NCBI GenBank assembly: GCA_036307185.1
Contig: JAXJYC010000029.1
Location: 1 to 64,000 of the forward strand
DNA: 64,000 bases
Source of the DNA: SVEL01 sp017381055
GTDB lineage: Bacteria > Bacillota > Clostridia > Lachnospirales > Lachnospiraceae
Direction: 5' to 3'
Positions 36,890-44,995 of the stretch are shown one piece after another. The position numbers and the translations under genes were made by a program. Each line of letters starts with the position of its first letter. Positions within the stretch are counted from its first letter, which is position 1. The notes under the pieces were generated by a model. It ran no database searches. It had not been told where the DNA came from and saw nothing but the letters and a program-made list of their open reading frames with translations.

Positions 36890-37387
36890 ATGAAAAAAAA
36901 TAGTAATCAGTTATTGTTGAATTTTATATTATGTTTTCTAGGATTTTCTATTCCAATGGGAATATTTCTTATCATTGTTTCGATGTCTGTAGTTAAAGGG
37001 ATTGTTCTAGGTGTAATTGCAGGTTTATTATTTGCTGGCTTTTGTACTATATTCACTGTATGTGTAGCAGCAGGAAAAGGTAAATTAAAGGAACGATATG
37101 GAATTACTGAGCAAGCTATTTATGATGGCGGGGCAAGTCACATTATGGGCAAAGTAAGCATTGGTGGATGGATGTATATGTTTGAAGACAGAGTATGTTT
37201 CTTACCTCATAGATTTAATGCTCAAGTTGGGCAAATAATAATGCCGTATAAGGATATACATAGCGTAGCAATGGGAACAAAATGGCGTAGAATTACTATT
37301 CAAACAAAGGATGGAAATATTATAGAATTTGTTGTAAATGAAGCAAGTGAGTGGGTAGAAATGCTTCAAAAGAAAATATTTATATAA
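36890..37387 (+). CDS. Membrane protein with GRAM/PH-like domain
   Basis: A 165-residue protein with two transmembrane helices (about 8-30 and 35-57). A cytosolic domain (about 75-165) follows whose pattern (GGWMYMFEDRVCFLPHRF, then MPYKDIHSVAMGT and ITIQTKDGNIIEFVV) matches a GRAM/PH-like fold, a lipid- or protein-binding module. Function is unknown. AAGGGAGACGGG precedes the ATG. A terminator follows, marking the end of the housekeeping run. Confidence 0.65.
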   Translation: MKKNSNQLLLNFILCFLGFSIPMGIFLIIVSMSVVKGIVLGVIAGLLFAGFCTIFTVCVAAGKGKLKERYGITEQAIYDGGASHIMGKVSIGGWMYMFEDRVCFLPHRFNAQVGQIIMPYKDIHSVAMGTKWRRITIQTKDGNIIEFVVNEASEWVEMLQKKIFI

Positions 37388-37402
37388 GAATTATATGGAA
37401 AT

Positions 37403-37430
37403 AAATAGCCTCTGATTTCAGAGGCTATTT
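37403..37430. terminator. Hairpin terminator before the accessory block
   Basis: A perfect 12-bp stem (arms 37403-37414 and 37419-37430) with a 4-base loop ends in CTATTT. An A-rich left arm and T-rich right arm make it a bidirectional terminator. It separates the GRAM-like gene from the methyltransferase gene. Confidence 0.8.
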
Positions 37431-37462
37431 GTAGTTGTTAATTAGCTTTTGGGAGGTAAATT

Positions 37463-38242
37463 ATGAGTAATATAAATGATTCAAATATTGTTAAACAGCA
37501 ATATGCTTCGGCAAATAATTTAAGTACACGAATATCAATTCATGATAAATACTCAACTAATAAGATGGGTTTTGGAAATTGGATAGTTTCAAATTATAAG
37601 ATAGAAAAAGGTATGAAAGTCTTGGAACTTGGCTGTGGAACAGGGGACATGTGGAAAAATAGAGAGACATTAATTGGAGATTGCTCTAAATTAATTCTTT
37701 CAGATTTTTCAGATGCAATGGTAGTCACAACAATGGAAAATGTAGGTAATTATGAAAATCTCGAATATAAAGTATTAGATATTCAGGATATACCATATGA
37801 AGATGATACTTTTGATATCGTTATAGCAAATATGATGTTATATCATGTGCCTAATATAGAAAAAGGGCTATCAGAAGTAAGACGAGTATTAAAGTCCGGT
37901 GGACGCTTTTATTGTGCAACATTTGGAGAACATGGAATTATAGAATATCTTTCAAAAATCCTTTCTACATATGGCGTTGAAGATAACACAAATAAGAACT
38001 TTACACTTCAAAATGGATATGATATTTTAAGTAAAACATTTTCAAAAGTTGAGAAATTAGAATACATAGATTCATTAGCAGTTACTAATATGGATGATAT
38101 GGTTGATTATATTTATTCGCTTTCTGGTATGACATCCTTAAACAGTGTACCTAAAGAGTTAATAAGAGATATATTGCAAGAAAATACAGTAAATGGCGTT
38201 TTAAATGTCCCAAAGGAATATGGAATGTTTATATCAATGTAG
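37463..38242 (+). CDS. Class I SAM-dependent methyltransferase
   Basis: A 259-residue cytosolic methyltransferase of the UbiE/Methyltransf_11 type. Motif I is KVLELGCGTGDMW (about residue 52), followed by LILSDFSDAM, DIVIANMMLYHVPN and VLKSGGRFYCATFGE. The substrate is not predictable. GGGAGG precedes the ATG. No promoter is obvious in the 32 bp after the terminator, so the promoter may lie further upstream or be weak. First gene of the accessory block. Confidence 0.85.
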   Translation: MSNINDSNIVKQQYASANNLSTRISIHDKYSTNKMGFGNWIVSNYKIEKGMKVLELGCGTGDMWKNRETLIGDCSKLILSDFSDAMVVTTMENVGNYENLEYKVLDIQDIPYEDDTFDIVIANMMLYHVPNIEKGLSEVRRVLKSGGRFYCATFGEHGIIEYLSKILSTYGVEDNTNKNFTLQNGYDILSKTFSKVEKLEYIDSLAVTNMDDMVDYIYSLSGMTSLNSVPKELIRDILQENTVNGVLNVPKEYGMFISM

Positions 38243-38276
38243 AAATATATAATCTATTTATAGAGGTGATAATAAT

Positions 38277-38882
38277 ATGCTAGTTTTGTGTTCGAATGGC
38301 CTATCAAGTGAAAAGATTATAGAACATATAAGAGATAAAGTAAAACAGTGTAAAATCGCTGCGTTAGTAGTTACAGCAGACAATGAATATAAAGAAAATA
38401 ATTATCATGTAGAAAGATGTGTTTCTGAATTGAAATCATTAAATATGGAAGTTGATATATTTGATTTGGATATTCACCCTGCTGAACTATTGTTAAATTA
38501 TGATGTTGTAGAGTTTATAGGTGGAAATCCATATTACTTATTGAATTCTATTAGAGAAAATAATGCATTAGAAATACTAAAGGATATTGCAAAACATAAG
38601 ATTTTGATAGGATGGAGTGCTGCAGCCTTTGTTTTTGGGCCAACACTTGAATTGGTAAATTGTTATTCTCCTGAGATGAATTTCTTAGGGTTAACAGATT
38701 TACGTGGTCTTTCGTTGACTGACATTCAAGTATTGCCACACTACAGTAGATTTCTTTCGAGATTTGAACAATTTGAGGAAAGATGTTGTTCGTATGAAAA
38801 AGATCATAATGTTAATGTGGTTCGTTTAAATGATGGAGAGGGTGTGTTTATTGATTCTGAAGTCTATATTTGTAAAGAATAA
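38277..38882 (+). CDS. Peptidase E (S51)/class I GATase-like protein
   Basis: A 201-residue protein of the dipeptidase E (peptidase S51) group with a class I glutamine amidotransferase-like fold. The Ser nucleophile lies in IGWSAAAFVFG (GWSAG in classical PepE) and the catalytic His probably in VLPHYSRF. A FIGGNPYYLLN segment precedes the elbow, as in PepE. Members often occur as scattered accessory genes and not all cleave Asp-dipeptides. AGAGGTGAT precedes the ATG. Confidence 0.75.
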   Translation: MLVLCSNGLSSEKIIEHIRDKVKQCKIAALVVTADNEYKENNYHVERCVSELKSLNMEVDIFDLDIHPAELLLNYDVVEFIGGNPYYLLNSIRENNALEILKDIAKHKILIGWSAAAFVFGPTLELVNCYSPEMNFLGLTDLRGLSLTDIQVLPHYSRFLSRFEQFEERCCSYEKDHNVNVVRLNDGEGVFIDSEVYICKE

Positions 38883-38923
38883 TTGGTATATATTTGATAA
38901 ATATTATTAAGAGGTAGAAAAAA

Positions 38924-39655
38924 ATGAGAGATAGAGTAATGACAGACCCAAAAGAATTGGTAAGAATTGAGCTGAAAAATGCAGGTTTTGACATTGATTC
39001 TATTAAAGTTCCTAAAAGGGTATATTTATTAGCTGACGGTATTTATGATGCAATGATTGAAAAGGGATGTGGTGAGTATAAATATCCTTTAGGCGGTGCG
39101 TTGTATGTATTTAGGAATAATCCAAGCGTTGGTTTTATTAAAGGTCAAATGTGTTCTCCTGGAATTGCTACACAAGCTGAAGATTTAATTGCTGGTGGCG
39201 TTGAGGAACTTATTCATGTGGGTTTAGCAGGTGGAATTAATCAAGAACTAAATATTGGTGATGTTGTCCTTACAAATGGGGCATACAATGACACCGCAAT
39301 AGCGAGATTATATGGTTTTGACTACGATTTTCTCGAGACAACGTCGTCTTTAACTGATGAAATGGAACAGTTACTTAAAGTAAACGGAATTAATTATAAT
39401 AGAGGAAAACATTGGACAACAGATGCTGGATATCGAGAAACATGGGGACAAGTCCTTGATTATCGTTCAAAAGGAGCATTATGTGTAGAGATGGAAGGCG
39501 TTGGACTGTTTACTATTGCTAAGTATAGAGGGTGTTCTGCGTCAGCAATGTATATTATTACGGATGTAATTTCGGAAGACGGATGGCATTTGGGATGGGA
39601 AGGCAATAAAATTGATGATATGATTGCTGAAATTATAGATGTGATAGTAGGCTAA
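38924..39655 (+). CDS. Nucleoside phosphorylase (PNP/UDP family)
   Basis: A 243-residue member of the hexameric PNP/uridine phosphorylase superfamily, which splits nucleosides with phosphate into base and ribose 1-phosphate. HVGLAGGINQELNIGDVVL is the phosphate and base region, and CVEMEGVGLFTIAKYRG supplies the Glu-Met-Glu ribose-binding motif. Purine or pyrimidine preference cannot be read with certainty. It lies close to SurE and a 2H phosphoesterase, which suggests nucleotide breakdown. AGAGGTAG precedes the ATG. Confidence 0.85.
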   Translation: MRDRVMTDPKELVRIELKNAGFDIDSIKVPKRVYLLADGIYDAMIEKGCGEYKYPLGGALYVFRNNPSVGFIKGQMCSPGIATQAEDLIAGGVEELIHVGLAGGINQELNIGDVVLTNGAYNDTAIARLYGFDYDFLETTSSLTDEMEQLLKVNGINYNRGKHWTTDAGYRETWGQVLDYRSKGALCVEMEGVGLFTIAKYRGCSASAMYIITDVISEDGWHLGWEGNKIDDMIAEIIDVIVG

Positions 39656-39688
39656 AAAAGGACGTAGTAACGGAGGGGGAAATTAATT

Positions 39689-40573
39689 ATGTTAAATAGA
39701 AAAGCAGAAAATATTTTATGTATAGTACTTGCGTGTAGTGCAATCATATTGGCAGTTGTGGGAATATTACAATCAAGAGAAACTGCATTGTTTGTTGTTG
39801 ATAATGTGTATGGACAACAAGTAGAACTTTATGGTAATGGTATATACGCATACAATTCGATTTTGACGGTATCAAGTCGTCTTGGTGCTGATTGGATGGG
39901 AATAATTGGTGGCATGTTTTTGATTATGTTATGTATTAGTAAGAGTCGATGTCTATTAGTAGATACGTTAAAAACAGCCCAGTGTACAACTTTTATTTAT
40001 TATTTTTCTTGTCTTACATTTAGTATTTCTATGAATAGATTATATTTATTTTATGTGTTTGGATTTGGTTTAAGTATTTTACTTTCAATACATTTATTGT
40101 CAAAGCATTTTAAGGTTCTAACTGTTAAACAAGGAGTAAAAAGCCAAAAGAATACAGGAATTAGTTTGTGTCTTGCTATTTCAGGAGGAATAACTATAAT
40201 TATTTGGTTATCAATGATTATTCCAAATTTGATATCTCAAAATTTCGGAGAATTGTTAGGGGTTTTGACAACGGAGGTAACTTATGCTATTGATTTGGGA
40301 ATACTTTGCCCGCTAATGATTATTTGTGCTATATGGATTAAGAATAGAAATGATATTGGATATAAATTGGCACCGATTTTGTTATATGTGTTATTCTCAG
40401 TGGGACCGATGGTTATATTACAGAATTTATATTGTATAAAGTTTGGTATAGAAGTGCCATTGCCTGCTTTTGTGGGTACAGTTGTAACTTTTGTTGTTAT
40501 GGGTGCATTTGCAATAGTGTATTTGAGGAAATCGATATTGCTTTTAGAAAAAAATTCAAAGGAGCTGTGTTAA
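39689..40573 (+). CDS. Orphan polytopic membrane protein
   Basis: I do not recognise this 294-residue protein. It has about eight hydrophobic helices, with an extracellular-looking loop after the first (residues about 30-65, containing VDNVYGQQVELYGNG) and no soluble domain. It has no visible transporter signature. It is bounded by a nucleoside phosphorylase gene and surE (3 bp to the next ATG), so a role in nucleoside or base movement is a guess from context. A very strong GGAGGGGG site precedes the ATG. Confidence 0.6.
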   Translation: MLNRKAENILCIVLACSAIILAVVGILQSRETALFVVDNVYGQQVELYGNGIYAYNSILTVSSRLGADWMGIIGGMFLIMLCISKSRCLLVDTLKTAQCTTFIYYFSCLTFSISMNRLYLFYVFGFGLSILLSIHLLSKHFKVLTVKQGVKSQKNTGISLCLAISGGITIIIWLSMIIPNLISQNFGELLGVLTTEVTYAIDLGILCPLMIICAIWIKNRNDIGYKLAPILLYVLFSVGPMVILQNLYCIKFGIEVPLPAFVGTVVTFVVMGAFAIVYLRKSILLLEKNSKELC

Positions 40574-40576
40574 ATA

Positions 40577-41308
40577 ATGAAAATCCTAATTACTAATGAT
40601 GACAGTGTTTCTTCTAAAGTTCTTATACCTCTCGCTAAGTGGGCAAAACAATTTGGTGAAGTTACCGTTGTTGTTCCTAAATTTGAGCAAAGTGGTAAAA
40701 GTCATAGTATTGAAATTCGCAGAGCTTTTGAGATTAAACAGGTACCTTTTGATGATCCAGATATAGAAATTTATACAGTAGATTCTTCTCCGGCAGATTG
40801 TGTCAGATTTGCAATAGAAGGAATGCATATAAAATTTGATTTTGTTATTTCAGGTATTAATCGAGGATTGAATCTCGGTATTGACGTGTTATATTCAGGG
40901 ACTTTAGGTGCTGCGTTTGAAGCGGCTACTTTTGGAATTCCAGCAGTAGCTCTTTCTACTGAAATTGGTGGATTTGAAGAAGCTATGGAAGCGCTAGATG
41001 ACATAAAAGAGTTCTTTGTCTGCAATGAATTAATGAAAAAGAATACCATATACAATATTAATATTCCACTTAACCATAATGGGATTAGCGTTACTCGTAT
41101 GGGTGAACGTTATTGTGTTGATGAGTTTCTTCCACAGGGCAATGATATGTATCTTGCGACTTACAAAGAGACTCCTACAGATTCTGATGATAAAAGTATT
41201 GATATTAATGCAATTTCATCTGGATATATTTCAGTTACGCCGTTGATACTCGATAGAACAAATATGCCTGTCTTTGAGGAATTAAACAAATTGAGTATTC
41301 AAAGTTAA
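40577..41308 (+). CDS. surE: SurE-type 5'/3'-nucleotidase
   Basis: A metal-dependent phosphatase that removes phosphate from nucleoside 5'- and 3'-monophosphates. The 243-residue protein begins MKILITNDD (metal-binding Asp pair) and has the conserved Ser in EQSGKSHSI, SSPADCVRFAI, SGINRGLNLGIDVLYSGTLGAA and GIPAVALS. Length is normal. The position 3 bp after the membrane protein indicates co-transcription. Confidence 0.92.
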   Translation: MKILITNDDSVSSKVLIPLAKWAKQFGEVTVVVPKFEQSGKSHSIEIRRAFEIKQVPFDDPDIEIYTVDSSPADCVRFAIEGMHIKFDFVISGINRGLNLGIDVLYSGTLGAAFEAATFGIPAVALSTEIGGFEEAMEALDDIKEFFVCNELMKKNTIYNINIPLNHNGISVTRMGERYCVDEFLPQGNDMYLATYKETPTDSDDKSIDINAISSGYISVTPLILDRTNMPVFEELNKLSIQS

Positions 41309-41359
41309 TCGAATTGGAAAAATTTGTAAAGGAAAAGAATTATAACTAGGAGGTGGCTT

Positions 41360-41848
41360 ATGTCTGATAAAGCATTATATGTAATGGCTGGATATGATGA
41401 TAATACAGAAAATTATTTAGCAAATATACAAAATAAGTTATATGAACGTGGATTTATAGGAACTCATACAAAAAATATTCCACAGCATATTACATTAGGT
41501 TTTTTTTCAATAGATAAAGAATCTGAATTAAAGAATCTGCTTCAAGAAATATCAAAGCAAATAAAGCCTTTTGATATAACATTCAATCATATTGGAATTT
41601 TTGGAGGCTCAAAAGTTTTGTTTGTTGCGCCAGATACAAATCAAAAGCTTTTGGATTTAAAGGAGAGATTTGGTGATAGTTATAACTGGACTCCTCATAC
41701 AACTATGATTATCGATAATCCAGATACAATATATGAAGCATTACCTATTGTTATGAATGAATTTACTGCGTTTGAAGGGAAAATAACATCATTACATTTA
41801 TATGAGTTTTTCCCTACTAGACATATTTTATCTATTGACTTTAACTAG
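41360..41848 (+). CDS. 2H phosphoesterase (2'-5' RNA ligase-like)
   Basis: A 162-residue protein with the two HxT motifs of the 2H superfamily: HITLGFF (about residue 36) and HTTMIID (about residue 118). Members hydrolyse or form 2',3'-cyclic phosphates on RNA or nucleotides. The rest of the fold (a duplicated beta sheet) is consistent. It follows surE by 51 bp with AGGAGGTGG before the ATG. Together with SurE and the phosphorylase it could degrade 2',3'-cyclic nucleotides. Confidence 0.82.
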   Translation: MSDKALYVMAGYDDNTENYLANIQNKLYERGFIGTHTKNIPQHITLGFFSIDKESELKNLLQEISKQIKPFDITFNHIGIFGGSKVLFVAPDTNQKLLDLKERFGDSYNWTPHTTMIIDNPDTIYEALPIVMNEFTAFEGKITSLHLYEFFPTRHILSIDFN

Positions 41849-41900
41849 ACTCATTTTATATGTTGAACAGACGAAAATTTGAAATTAACGGAGGTTTATA

Positions 41901-42797
41901 GTGAAAAAGAGGTTCGTTTTTGTAATACTATGCTTTATATTACTGTATTTATGTGCTTGTGATAATAAAAAAGAAGAGGATTTGTGGGATGTAAATCAAT
42001 ATGAGAGGCTAGACGATATCATAAGCATTGAAAAATTGGATTTAGAGAAGATTTCACCTGAAGGAATAGATGTATCTACTTACAAAGTGATATATCAGGT
42101 TGATGATTGCAATGTTGTATCATATCTTTCTGTTCCTGATGCGTGTATAAAAGAACAGGAAGCTTATCCATGTATAATTTATAATCGAGGTGGAAATCGA
42201 GAGTATGGCTCAAATAAACCAGAGGATATTGCATATATGGCAGAAACTTCTGGAAAAGTAATTTTTGCAACTCAGTATAGAGGTGTAGATGGAGGAACAG
42301 GCACAGAAGAATTTGGTGGTGATGACTTAAATGATGTTCTTATACTTATTGATTTATGTCAAGAGTTTGCTTTTGTAGATATAGAACAGTTGTATATGAT
42401 GGGTGTGTCAAGAGGTGGAATGATGACATATATGGCATGCCGAGAAGATAGTAGAATAAAAAAAGCAGTTGTTATATCGGGATTAGCAGATTCATTTATG
42501 TCTTATGAAGAACGAGAGGATATGCAGAAAGTTTATGTAGAACTAATCAGACAAACACCTCAAACTGATCCAGAAGCATATGAAAAGCGTTCTGCGACTT
42601 TGTGGGCTGACGAAATAAAATGTCCTATACTAATTATACATAGTGAATTAGATGAAAAGGTTTCTTATAAGCAAGCAGAGAAAATGGTGGAAGCATTGGA
42701 AGATGCTAGTAAGGAATATAAATTTATAAGTTATGAAGATAATATACATGGACTTCATCCAGAAGATTTTTCAATTATTATGGAATGGTGTCAGTAA
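41901..42797 (+). CDS. Lipoprotein alpha/beta hydrolase, prolyl oligopeptidase-like
   Basis: A 298-residue secreted, lipid-anchored hydrolase. The signal peptide ends in the lipobox LCAC, with Cys20 as the anchor. The nucleophile elbow is MGVSRGGMM, the acid probably in HSELDEKVS and the His in NIHGLHPEDF, giving a full Ser-Asp-His triad. The fold resembles dienelactone hydrolase and S9 peptidases; the substrate is unknown. ACGGAGG precedes the ATG. Confidence 0.85.
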   Translation: MKKRFVFVILCFILLYLCACDNKKEEDLWDVNQYERLDDIISIEKLDLEKISPEGIDVSTYKVIYQVDDCNVVSYLSVPDACIKEQEAYPCIIYNRGGNREYGSNKPEDIAYMAETSGKVIFATQYRGVDGGTGTEEFGGDDLNDVLILIDLCQEFAFVDIEQLYMMGVSRGGMMTYMACREDSRIKKAVVISGLADSFMSYEEREDMQKVYVELIRQTPQTDPEAYEKRSATLWADEIKCPILIIHSELDEKVSYKQAEKMVEALEDASKEYKFISYEDNIHGLHPEDFSIIMEWCQ

Positions 42798-42818
42798 AGG
42801 AAAGATGAGACATATAAT

Positions 42819-43763
42819 ATGAAAATAAATGAACAATCAACAATTTATACACGTCCATTTATAAGGGCGCTTTTAGCTACTATTTGTTGTCTTTTATGGG
42901 GAAGTGCATTTCCTGCGATTAAATTAGGATATCGATGGTTTAATATTCCGGCGAATGAAACTGGCACACAAATATTGTTTGCAGGATGTCGATTTACTTT
43001 GGCAGGAATATTAACTGTTGTTATAGGAAGTGTATTAGCAAAAAAAGTATTGTTGCCTAAGAAAGAATCGCTTAAAAAGATAGCAATATTATCTGTATTT
43101 CAGACCTCATTACATTATTTATGTTTTTATGTAGGATTAGCACATACAACAGGTGTAAAGTCCTCTATTTTAAATGGAATTAGTGTATTTGTAGCAATTA
43201 TGATTGCTGCATTAGTATTTAAGCAAGAAAATTTGACAAAGATAAAATTATTAGGAAGTATATTAGGATTCTGTGGTATTGCATTGGTCAATTTAAATGG
43301 TACAGGACTGGACTTTAACTTTCAGATGCAAGGAGAAGGAATGATTATATTATCTACAGTATGTTATGGTATATCTTCTGCATTGATTCGTATGTATGGA
43401 AAAGTTGAGAATCCGGTGGTATTAAGTGGCTATCAGTTTACACTTGGTGGTATCGTAATGATAGTTATAGGTTACCTAACAGGTGGCAAGTTGAATGCAT
43501 GCACAGGAAAAGGTATTGCAATATTAATCTATCTTGCATTTGTATCTGCTATTGCATACACTGTATGGTCTCTTTTATTGCGATATAATGACGTATCTAA
43601 AGTTGCTGTATTTGGTTGCTTGAATCCAGTGTTTGGAGCGATTCTTTCTGCGTTTATATTAAAAGAAAGTGCGCAGGGATTTGGAATAAAAGAAGTAATT
43701 GCACTTATGTTGATTTCGGGAGGAATTTATATTGTGCAGAAAAATAAAAGTCAAAATCAATAG
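42819..43763 (+). CDS. EamA/DMT-superfamily transporter
   Basis: A 314-residue membrane protein with ten helices in two EamA repeats (LLWGSAFPAIKLGYRW near the start; the second repeat around VSAIAYTVWSLLLR with NPVFGAILSAFILKE). These are usually metabolite or amino-acid exporters. The substrate is not predictable. The ATG is 21 bp after the hydrolase stop, so the two are probably co-transcribed. Confidence 0.88.
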   Translation: MKINEQSTIYTRPFIRALLATICCLLWGSAFPAIKLGYRWFNIPANETGTQILFAGCRFTLAGILTVVIGSVLAKKVLLPKKESLKKIAILSVFQTSLHYLCFYVGLAHTTGVKSSILNGISVFVAIMIAALVFKQENLTKIKLLGSILGFCGIALVNLNGTGLDFNFQMQGEGMIILSTVCYGISSALIRMYGKVENPVVLSGYQFTLGGIVMIVIGYLTGGKLNACTGKGIAILIYLAFVSAIAYTVWSLLLRYNDVSKVAVFGCLNPVFGAILSAFILKESAQGFGIKEVIALMLISGGIYIVQKNKSQNQ

Positions 43764-43802
43764 TTCTATAAATTTGATGTTGTAGAAAAGGAGAATATAA
43801 AA

Positions 43803-44081
43803 ATGAGTGACAACATATCTGAAAAGGAAAGAAAAGAATTAAACAAAAAGCTAATAAAAAGAACTTTTGTTAGCGAAATCAAAAGTAGAAAAAAAGAGAA
43901 ATTATTAAAAATTGTTATTGATTTTATTTGTTTATTCATAGCATTTTTTGTAGCAGATTTGGTAGTTGAAAAATTGCAAATTGATTTTTGGCTCTTCGAT
44001 ATAGTTATTTCAATTGTGGTTGTAATGATAATGCTTTTTATTTCAGAGATATTCGTTAATAAATTAAAAAATAAGTTTTAA
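43803..44081 (+). CDS. Unknown 92-residue membrane protein
   Basis: A small protein with a highly charged Lys/Glu-rich N-terminus (residues 1-40) followed by two transmembrane helices (about 42-62 and 65-85). Not recognised. AAAGGAG precedes the ATG. Last gene of the accessory block before a bidirectional terminator. Confidence 0.6.
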   Translation: MSDNISEKERKELNKKLIKRTFVSEIKSRKKEKLLKIVIDFICLFIAFFVADLVVEKLQIDFWLFDIVISIVVVMIMLFISEIFVNKLKNKF

Positions 44082-44130
44082 TTTATAGTGTTTAATAAAA
44101 TACAGGCTTGTTGAATCTATATATAATACT

Positions 44131-44163
44131 ATAGCCAATGCATTAGTAAAATGCATTGGCTAT
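44131..44163. terminator. Bidirectional terminator between accessory block and lexA
   Basis: A perfect 14-bp stem (arms 44131-44144 and 44150-44163) with a 5-base loop, followed by TTTATCTTTT on the plus strand. It lies between convergent genes: the rightward block and the leftward lexA gene. Confidence 0.85.
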
Positions 44164-44180
44164 TTATCTTTTAATATATA

Positions 44181-44798
44181 CTATACAAATCTTCTGTATA
44201 AACTTATAACTTTACCTAAAATCTTACAATCTGGAACGATAATAGGGTCCATAGTATCATTCTCTGGCTGTAAACGTATATGTCCATCTTCCTTATAAAA
44301 AGTCTTAACTGTAGCAGAATCATCTACTAAAGCAACAATTATTTCACCATTTCTAGCTGTGTTTTTCTTTTCTACAACAATCCAATCGCCTTCGAAGATA
44401 CCAACGTTAATCATACTTTCACCTTTAACCTCAAGCATAAATACGTCATTGTTTGGCATAAACTCCATAGGGATAGGAAAGTAATTCTCAATATTCTGAG
44501 TTGCTAAAAGCGGCTCTCCAGCAGCTACACGGCCAACAATAGGTACATTAACTACCTCACGACCTGTAAGACTGAAATTCTCATCGATAATCTCGATAGC
44601 TCTAGGCTTAGTAGGATCTCGTCTAATATATCCATTCTTCTCTAAAGTCTCAAGATGTGCGTGAACTGAAGAAGTAGACTTTAGGTTTACTGCATTACAA
44701 ATATCTCTTACAGTTGGGGGATATCCCTTGCTTAAAAGCTCGCTCTTGATGAATTCTAAGATATCCGATTGCTTCTGTGTTATCTTACCATAAGACAT
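44181..44798 (-). CDS. lexA: SOS repressor LexA
   Basis: Represses SOS genes until RecA-stimulated self-cleavage. The 205-residue protein has an N-terminal winged HTH (ITQKQSDILEFI and STSSVHAHLETLEKNGYI), the cleavage site in GRVAAGEPLL, the catalytic Ser in KGESMINVGI and Lys in ATVKTFYK. AAGGAGG precedes the ATG. It is transcribed away from a YneA-like gene, as in Bacillus, with LexA boxes in the shared promoter region. Confidence 0.97.
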   Translation of the reverse strand: MSYGKITQKQSDILEFIKSELLSKGYPPTVRDICNAVNLKSTSSVHAHLETLEKNGYIRRDPTKPRAIEIIDENFSLTGREVVNVPIVGRVAAGEPLLATQNIENYFPIPMEFMPNNDVFMLEVKGESMINVGIFEGDWIVVEKKNTARNGEIIVALVDDSATVKTFYKEDGHIRLQPENDTMDPIIVPDCKILGKVISLYRRFV

Positions 44799-44853
44799 AA
44801 TATAAACCTCCTTATATATAAATATATATTGTAATATCTAGCTTGTTAAAAAC

Positions 44854-44882
44854 AGTATACCATACCTTTGTTCGATTTGCAA
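44854..44882 (-). promoter_or_regulatory. lexA promoter
   Basis: On the minus strand TTGCAA (44882-44877), a 17-base spacer and TATACT (44859-44854) form a SigA promoter. A LexA box (44880-44893) overlaps the -35 element, which explains autoregulation. The expected leader before lexA is about 50 bases. Confidence 0.7.
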
Positions 44883-44893
44883 ACATTTGTTCT
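44880..44893. promoter_or_regulatory. LexA box 1 (lexA side)
   Basis: CAAACATTTGTTCT matches the Gram-positive LexA consensus CGAACATATGTTCG at most positions and overlaps the -35 of the lexA promoter. Confidence 0.75.
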
Positions 44894-44902
44894 AAAATTC
44901 TA

Positions 44903-44931
44903 TTGACAAACAGTTGTTCGGATGCTAATAT
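44903..44931 (+). promoter_or_regulatory. Promoter of the YneA-like gene
   Basis: TTGACA (44903-44908), a 17-base spacer and TAATAT (44926-44931) form a near-consensus promoter. Its spacer contains LexA box 2, and box 3 lies just after the expected start site, so repression should be tight and induction strong. Confidence 0.8.
44907..44920. promoter_or_regulatory. LexA box 2 (promoter spacer)
   Basis: CAAACAGTTGTTCG matches the Firmicute LexA consensus except in the second base and the variable centre. It lies within the -35/-10 spacer of the YneA-like promoter. Confidence 0.8.
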
Positions 44932-44942
44932 ATAGAAAAGAA

Positions 44943-44956
44943 CAAACAACTGTTCG
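44943..44956. promoter_or_regulatory. LexA box 3 (transcript start)
   Basis: CAAACAACTGTTCG is a third LexA-type box, about 36 bases from box 2. A palindrome TGTTCGAACA (44964-44973) follows, which has the half-sites in inverted order and is probably not a box itself. Confidence 0.75.
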
Positions 44957-44995
44957 GAAAATGTGTTCGAACAACTAAGAAAAGGAGTGCAAAGT

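Noticed and set aside
38277..38882. Peptidase E-like protein as part of a defence system
   Set aside because: No nuclease, sensor or other defence gene is adjacent, and the protein has the normal S51 elbow and size.
37423..44164. GGCTATTT shared by the two terminators that flank the accessory block, as a possible attachment repeat
   Set aside because: Eight bases in AT-rich terminator stems are easily shared by chance, and the flanking bases differ.
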